A stretch of 64,000 nt of DNA from Moniliophthora roreri (taxonomy: Eukaryota > Basidiomycota > Agaricomycetes > Agaricales > Marasmiaceae), in the NCBI GenBank assembly GCA_001466705.2, contig LATX02000001.1, positions 2,232,001 to 2,296,000 of the forward strand, written 5' to 3'. Shown here piece after piece: positions 60,054 to 64,000 of the stretch (the first letter of the stretch is position 1; each line of letters starts with the position of its first letter). The notes beneath the pieces are model-generated. The model saw nothing but the letters and a program-made list of their open reading frames with translations, did not search any database and had not been told where the DNA came from. The translations under genes and the position numbers were made by a program.

Positions 60054-61166
60054 GTGCTTAATTACCAATCTTGTTCCCCTCCCCACACCTTCCGTTTTTA
60101 CATTCTGGCAACTGCTCGTTTTCTGGTCGCCTTTACGCGACAGGCATGGACATCTCATGACAGCCTGTTCAGAGGATACCGATGCTCTATTTCGTGGCAT
60201 TTATCATTCCTACCCGATATCAGGCACTACTCAGCGAAAAAGTCGGCTTCTGTTCCTAGCTTCGCGGAAGAGAACTCTTTCCTGGGCAAGGTCGAGGAGG
60301 TATATGCGGGAGTCATCGACCGGACGGCCAAAGTCGTTAAAAGTACTTTTCCGAGAGGAGCCCTCAAGCAACGTTTGCTCCAGAAGGAGGTACGTGTCAA
60401 ACTCCCTGTGCATTTTGTTCTGTAATTCCGACCTCGTTCGCAGCGTGCCGATGCGTTGCTCTCCTTGACGAATATTCCAGGGACCTTACATATAACGCGC
60501 CCTATTATTTCCTTTGACTTCGAGACGACAGGTCTTGGTTCTACTAAACAACGCATTATATCCATGTCGTTTGTCAAAGTACACCCGCCGTCTCAAAAGA
60601 ATGGACCTTCACCCAATACCTGTCGGATTGAAGTATTTTGCACTGGGATGGGTAATATTCGCCCTGCAGATGGCAGCATATACCTCAACCCAGAGGGCAT
60701 GCCTTCGCACCCTGCAGCCCTTCATCTCCACGGCATTCAGGACGCGGAGCTAGTTACACCGCTTCCTACGTTTTCGGCACACGCAGAACAGTTGCGCTCT
60801 TTCCTCGCAGGCAGTGTCATGACCGGTTACAACATCACTAAATTTGATCTGGCCTTCCTCACAGCCGAATTCCACAGAAGTGGTATTACTTGGTCTCCAG
60901 CGGCCGAGGGGATCGAAATCATTGATACCTTGATTCTTTACAGACGTTTTCGCCCGCAACAGTACAAGCGAGGCGGCAAACTATTATCTGCTTACCTCCA
61001 TTTCGTAGGAGAGCAGCAAGCGCGAGCCCACAACGCTGAGGCTGACGCATTCACGGCCCTCAGATTACTGTACGCAATGGTAGAAGATCCAGACATCCAA
61101 ACAGCAGTTGTAACATCACTGCAGGGTTTATATCATCCATCTCGGCCGGAAGAGACCTCGCCCTGA
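60054..61166 (+). CDS. DEDD-family 3'-5' exonuclease (RNase T/DnaQ-like)
   Basis: The catalytic motifs are clear: DFETTG (Exo I, about 60512), then TGYNITKFDLAFL (Exo II, Asp in KFDLAF) and HNAEADAFTALRLL (Exo III, His and Asp) near the C-terminus. A splice at 60390-60443 joins LKQRLLQKE to RADALLSLTNIPG in phase. The upstream exon has KSASVPSFAEENSFLGKVEE. The true start is not resolved: the open frame before 60226 has no ATG, and a short basic frame from 59999 does not join in phase. The domain acts on single-stranded RNA or DNA ends; a specific role is unknown. The start given is the left edge of the open frame. Confidence 0.8.
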
Positions 61167-61273
61167 ACATCCTGTGAGATGACATTCTTTCACGTACCTT
61201 CTATACAGTACCATATTCATTCAACATGGAATCTCAGGCTACATAGTATGTGGGTATTGGCGGTACAAAGTTC

Positions 61274-63552
61274 TTACAATAATCCTAATCTACTACCTAC
61301 GTTGTGAAACCTTTTGTCGTCATTGTCGTCCTCCAGAATCAAGAAGGAATCATCCAACTCGACAAGAATCGGGATCTCGAAAACTGTAGCTTTTCCTCGC
61401 CGTGGTTCTCTGGGTTGAGCATTGTGAACCACGTCTGTAGTCAGAAACGTAACAACCTCTTGACATTGAGTTGCGTATTGTAATCTGGTCAGGCCACACA
61501 GAAGCTCTTCGATGAGCACCTGATCAACGATCAACGTTTAGTACATTAATATTCTTTTATCCCATGTCTGAACATACCTCCTTATCCCGCGGCTGCAGAG
61601 TCGAATATTGCTTCCAGATTCGGGACTGCGAGACCCTTTCTTCCACTTCTCTATCTACTCCCTGGCTTCTCCCTTTCCTCCAAACTTCACTGTAAAGCTC
61701 TTTCAACGCGGATAAGGTCTTACAAACCTCCCATTTTCGGCGATATTTAGAATGTTTGACAGAGATCCACAATATGAACGTGTCTTCAGGATTCGTGTCA
61801 ATTCTTTGCGCATCGATGATCGTCGCAGTCAGTTCAGATGGATGCATAATACTTTCGTATGAAGACTACTCGTCTATACTTGTCAGAACTAAATGCGGAC
61901 CAGTATCTCAAGCTACGTACCTCGGTGGGAAGACGCACTTCCTCCCAGTCATCGTCAGTATAGCTGCCTGGTGTCGATGGCCACCCAAAGATATCGGTGA
62001 CGGTCTTCCAAAGTCGGCGGTCCTCGTTCGAGACTTGCGCTAAAGGAAGTACATCATCCACCACCGACTTGACTATCTCTAGCACTGTATGGTTGCGCAA
62101 AACATCTTTGTGGGCGGCAGAATCCAATTGTTGGGACACGGTAAAAATAAAGAAATGATGAAAGCCTGAATGTAAAAGCGCGGTGCGTATGTTGCGATGA
62201 CGAGTAGCGGCGCTGACCGAGAACTCGATGAAGCGGGGATATAACAAAGATTCCGTTTCGTATACGTCTCTAGAAATCGGTCAACAAGAAAATGGGCGAG
62301 AAGTTAGTTGGAAAACTGAGCGTACATGTCATCCCGTTCCAACCTCTGGATTAATTCCGACAGAACGTGAACTTGGTCCGCGAATGAAAACAAGGAAAGT
62401 GCTTGAGCCAGGATATCCAAAGCCGAGGGGTGTGGTGACCATGCAAGGATTAGGGCAACAAAGTTCAATGCTTGAGTTGAAACGTGGAGATCCTGAACTG
62501 AACTAGTTATACATTCATTGAAAATGAGATCCAGGATGGAGATCAGCACCGTGCAACTCACCAACTGAAGTCTAAAGCATCGACGCAGGCATCAAACAAT
62601 TCGTTGTCGTGAAACCCAAAACGTTCCTTCTTCTGATATATATAATGCAGTCTCCGCGCCGTATTTGTAACTCCAAGATCCCGCCAGACATTTCTTCGAA
62701 GGAGAGGTGAATACGCTATAGTGGCTGAAGACAGTGATAGCTGTTGGGCTCTATGAGCTCCTTGTTCATACAAAACCGCAAGGGGGTGATGGTATGTCAT
62801 AGCAAGGGTATGGAAAGACGCGAAAGGAATAAGAACACTCTCCAAACACTCCACACTGACTTGGGCGATACATAGCAGGAAATCGAGGAAGGGTAGTATT
62901 GGATGTGGTTCGGAATCACGGGTGACACTGATATAGATCCGAACAAGGTCTCTGTATGTCGGCTGCGGATGAGAGACATCTTGCCTAGAAATCGATTCAG
63001 AAGCCAAACTCGGCGAACGGTTTAACGGTAAGGTCGCACCACTGGTCATGAAGGCAAGAAGTGAACTCAACAAGTACCGCGCGCAATTGCTCCAATGGCC
63101 ACCGAATCAATCTCTTCAATAACTGGGCCGTTTCACGCCTGGCAATTTGGGTTATGAGGATTCGCAAGGCTTGCCGTCGAAGTTGACGGCTATATAAGCC
63201 AGGTCTACAGGAACAGTGAGACATGCAGAATGTAAGATTAAGGCACGAGCCCTGACCTGCAAAGCTCCAAAAGACCGTCATACATCCCGTGAGGAACGAT
63301 TTCCTCATCACTGTGTGGAAACCGTTTCTTGATGTTGAGAAGCCTTCGGTAAACCACAAATCCTTCAAAGCCCTTGAGCGTCAGCTCCCCAAGAGCCTTG
63401 ATGTAGTGTCCAGACACAGCTCCTGGCCCTTCTAGGTCTTCGCTAGCTGTCGATTCGTCGCTGTTAGTCAGAAAGCTGAAACTTGTTTGTGTTGGTATAG
63501 TGAGCAGCGAAGAACGTCGAGAGTGAGCCGGTGTGCGACTTCTTGACGACAT
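61274..63552 (-). CDS. large uncharacterised helical protein
   Basis: A gene of roughly 700 residues in about eight exons, starting at 63552 (MSSRSRTPAHSRRSSLLTIP) and ending at 61274. The N-terminus is Ser/Arg-rich and likely disordered. The rest is helix-rich (for example LRRQALRILITQIARRETAQ, ATRHRNIRTALLHSGFHHFF), reminiscent of armadillo-type solenoids. I recognise no catalytic motif or family. The frame joins are plausible but several exon edges were not fixed. It is convergent with the exonuclease gene, 107 bases away. Confidence 0.7.
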
Positions 63553-63689
63553 GACAGAACGAGGTCAATGATGGAGCAGCAGACACTCTGAGCGCAGTTG
63601 AAAAGGCTGTACAGAGCGTCATACTCCCCAGGTGACAGATGCGGGTAAGGTTTGAGCGCGAGTTTGAGCGTCTAATCGTCTGTCTATGG

Positions 63690-63834
63690 CATCACCAAAA
63701 AGTTCAAAGTGTTATAACGTGGGATGTAACCCGGGTTATAACTGATTATGAGGCGTTATAAGGTGTTATAATCCCCTGTAGCCTAGTTATATCACCCTGC
63801 AACCCATTGCAGCGGCCTGTCAGTTTTGGTGATG
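63690..63834. mobile_element. miniature inverted-repeat element, 145 bp
   Basis: The ends are a perfect 11-base inverted repeat: CATCACCAAAA at 63690-63700 and TTTTGGTGATG at 63824-63834. The inside contains several GTTATA-type repeats (GTGTTATAACG, GGGTTATAACTG, GCGTTATAAGG, GTGTTATAATC). No target duplication is evident (ctatgg left, ggactt right). There is no coding capacity. Similarity of the GTTATA repeats to the arrays at 1140-1400 and 2620-2830 suggests relatedness but is not proved. Confidence 0.55.
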
Positions 63835-64000
63835 GGACTTGCGAATTATCCTATGGGCGTCTGCGAACGAGGACATATTCTTTCTATCATATATCATACA
63901 TATATTTTCGTTCATTCGGTGAGGATCTTCGTACACAGCATAATTACCACGTAGGAACACTAATTGGCACCAGCAACAGATTGACACTCTGTCGTCGGAA
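63835..64000. other. window edge, no gene recognised
   Basis: The last 166 bases show no coding sequence. The promoter of the minus-strand gene at 63552 lies between 63553 and this region, interrupted by the small inverted-repeat element. Confidence 0.35.

Noticed and set aside
1..64000. Search for CRISPR arrays, rRNA genes, tRNA genes and bacterial-type operons.
   Set aside because: No evenly spaced direct repeats, rRNA-like blocks or convincing cloverleafs were seen; the intron-rich genes are eukaryotic.

Overview
The window looks like nuclear DNA of a filamentous basidiomycete, most likely an Agaricomycete. Genes carry many short introns of about 45-65 bases with GT...AG ends. The housekeeping set is fungal: UCS myosin chaperone, class I myosin, Mdm1-type sorting nexin, exo-beta-1,3-glucanase, taxilin and a Brh2/BRCA2-type protein. 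The mobile-element remnants are of types common in mushrooms. Coordinates of spliced genes run from start codon to stop codon; exon joins were worked out by reading frame and splice consensus, not by transcript evidence.

Layout. (1) 1-12.5 kb is a transposon-rich block with no intact gene. Bases 1-3883 are almost free of CpG and hold two diverged LTR copies, a 275-bp TA-flanked miniature inverted-repeat element and an older element with inverted ends and degenerate GGTTAT-type repeats. A PIF/Harbinger-like remnant (about 4.6-6.0 kb) and a decayed Crypton-like tyrosine recombinase gene (8466-10861) follow. (2) 12.5-16.5 kb has a tandem pair of short-chain dehydrogenases, a membrane protein and a third, atypical short-chain dehydrogenase. 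(3) 18-22 kb has an orphan 3' exon, riboflavin synthase and a coiled-coil protein. (4) 22-35 kb has class I myosin with the UCS myosin chaperone immediately upstream on the same strand, then Trm6 and the Mdm1-like sorting nexin. (5) 35-50 kb has an oxaloacetate-type mitochondrial carrier, a GH5 exo-beta-1,3-glucanase, UDP-GlcNAc pyrophosphorylase, taxilin carrying a SUMO-like domain, a BRCA2 homologue and a BAHD-like acyltransferase. (6) 50.5-64 kb has the mitochondrial processing peptidase alpha subunit, two tandem alkaline ceramidases, mitochondrial EF-Ts, Naf1, a DEDD exonuclease, a large unrecognised protein and a small inverted-repeat element.

From 12.5 kb on the DNA is gene dense. Neighbours are usually divergent over very short promoters (61 bp UCS/Trm6, 75 bp EF-Ts/Naf1) or convergent over about 85-180 bp. 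Functional themes are actin and endocytosis (myosin I with its chaperone), cell-wall sugar metabolism (UAP1 beside exoglucanase), mitochondria (carrier, processing peptidase, EF-Ts), sphingolipid breakdown (two ceramidases) and RNA or DNA maintenance (Trm6, Naf1, exonuclease, BRCA2).

The most interesting items are the SUMO-like fold inside the taxilin gene, the adjacency of myosin I and its folding chaperone, the decayed Crypton-like recombinase with CGA-to-TGA stops, the multiple BRC-like motifs in a compact BRCA2, and two small inverted-repeat elements.
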